Below, piece by piece: positions 54,575 through 54,644 of a stretch of DNA of 54,644 nucleotides; the first letter of the stretch is position 1; the number at the start of each line of letters is the position of its first letter. The notes beneath the pieces are model-generated. The model worked only from the letters and a program-made list of their open reading frames with translations. It searched no databases and was not told the origin of the DNA. Both the position numbers and the translations under genes were made by a program. The stretch is from Longirhabdus pacifica (GTDB taxonomy: Bacteria > Bacillota > Bacilli > Paenibacillales > DSM-105158), in NCBI RefSeq assembly GCF_004115085.1, contig NZ_QXJP01000028.1, positions 1 through 54,644 of the forward strand, in the 5' to 3' direction.

Positions 54575-54644
54575 TTGCTTGGCAACGTCCTACTCTCCCA
54601 GGACCCTTCGGTCCAAGTACCATCGGCGCTAGAGGGCTTAACGG
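54575..54644 (-). rRNA. rrf: 5S ribosomal RNA (3' part)
   Basis: The reverse complement contains AGCGCCGATGGTACTTGGACC and GGGAGAGTAGGACGTTGCCAAGC, the conserved 3' half of 5S rRNA in Firmicutes. About 70 of some 115 bases are present; the 5' part lies beyond the right edge. The operon is transcribed leftward into the window. Confidence 0.93.

Overview
This 54.6 kb window looks like an origin-proximal chromosome segment of a low-GC, endospore-forming Gram-positive bacterium of the Bacillales. The evidence is a long, recognisable run of genes in the order known from Bacillus subtilis (csfB-yaaO-tmk-darA-yaaR-holB-ricT-yabA-trmN6-rsmI-abrB-tatD-yabE-rnmV-ksgA-yabG-veg-ispE-purR-ridA-spoVG-glmU-ctc-pth-mfd-spoVT-mazG-yabPQ-divIC-yabR-spoIIE-yabS-yabT-tilS-hprT-ftsH-coaX-hslO-cysK-pabA-folP-folB-folK-dusB-lysS), together with many sporulation genes and Spo0A, sigma-F, sigma-E-like and sigma-H-type signals. 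Nearly everything is on the minus strand. I cannot name a genus.

Layout, left to right (transcription mostly runs right to left): a probable rRNA-operon promoter and leader reading out of the window (1-124); a GNAT acetyltransferase, lysS and greA; dusB; folate genes folK-folB-folP and an orphan pabA; cysK with a long leader; hslO and coaX; an inserted NAD operon (nadA-nadB-nadC); ftsH, hprT, tilS, a membrane-anchored kinase (YabT) and a vWA protein (YabS); an inserted recQ; spoIIE with an unusual but recognisable promoter; yabR, divIC, yabQ, yabP, rqcP, HU and mazG; spoVT, mfd and pth; a small plus-strand gene; ctc, glmU, spoVG, ridA, purR, ispE, veg, yabG, ksgA, rnmV and yabE; tatD; an HD-domain hydrolase; abrB (plus strand); rsmI, trmN6, yabA, ricT, holB, yaaR, darA, tmk and a PLP-dependent decarboxylase; csfB (gin); two tandem plus-strand genes for 25-residue arginine-rich peptides; and the 3' end of a 5S rRNA gene.

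Functionally this is mainly housekeeping (translation and tRNA modification, folate, NAD, CoA, cysteine, isoprenoid and UDP-GlcNAc synthesis, replication clamp loading, transcription-coupled repair) mixed with sporulation control (AbrB, SpoVG, SpoIIE, SpoVT, YabG, YabP/Q, CsfB, RicT). Relative to B. subtilis several genes are absent from their usual places (metG, prs, fin, spoVB-like yabM, sspF, yazA, pabB, pabC, xpaC, yaaN), while recQ, HU, greA, nadABC and an HD hydrolase are present.

The least explained items are: (1) the duplicated arginine-rich microprotein genes with identical upstream motifs beside the rRNA operon; (2) a roughly 125-bp intergenic repeat with three nested palindromes, present twice in opposite orientations, with two solo copies of one of its hairpins; (3) a small plus-strand gene ending in ISRPGY; (4) an 11-bp inverted repeat that covers the ribosome binding site of yabG; and (5) a leader with a terminator hairpin before yabE. 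No CRISPR array, insertion sequence, prophage or tRNA gene was found.
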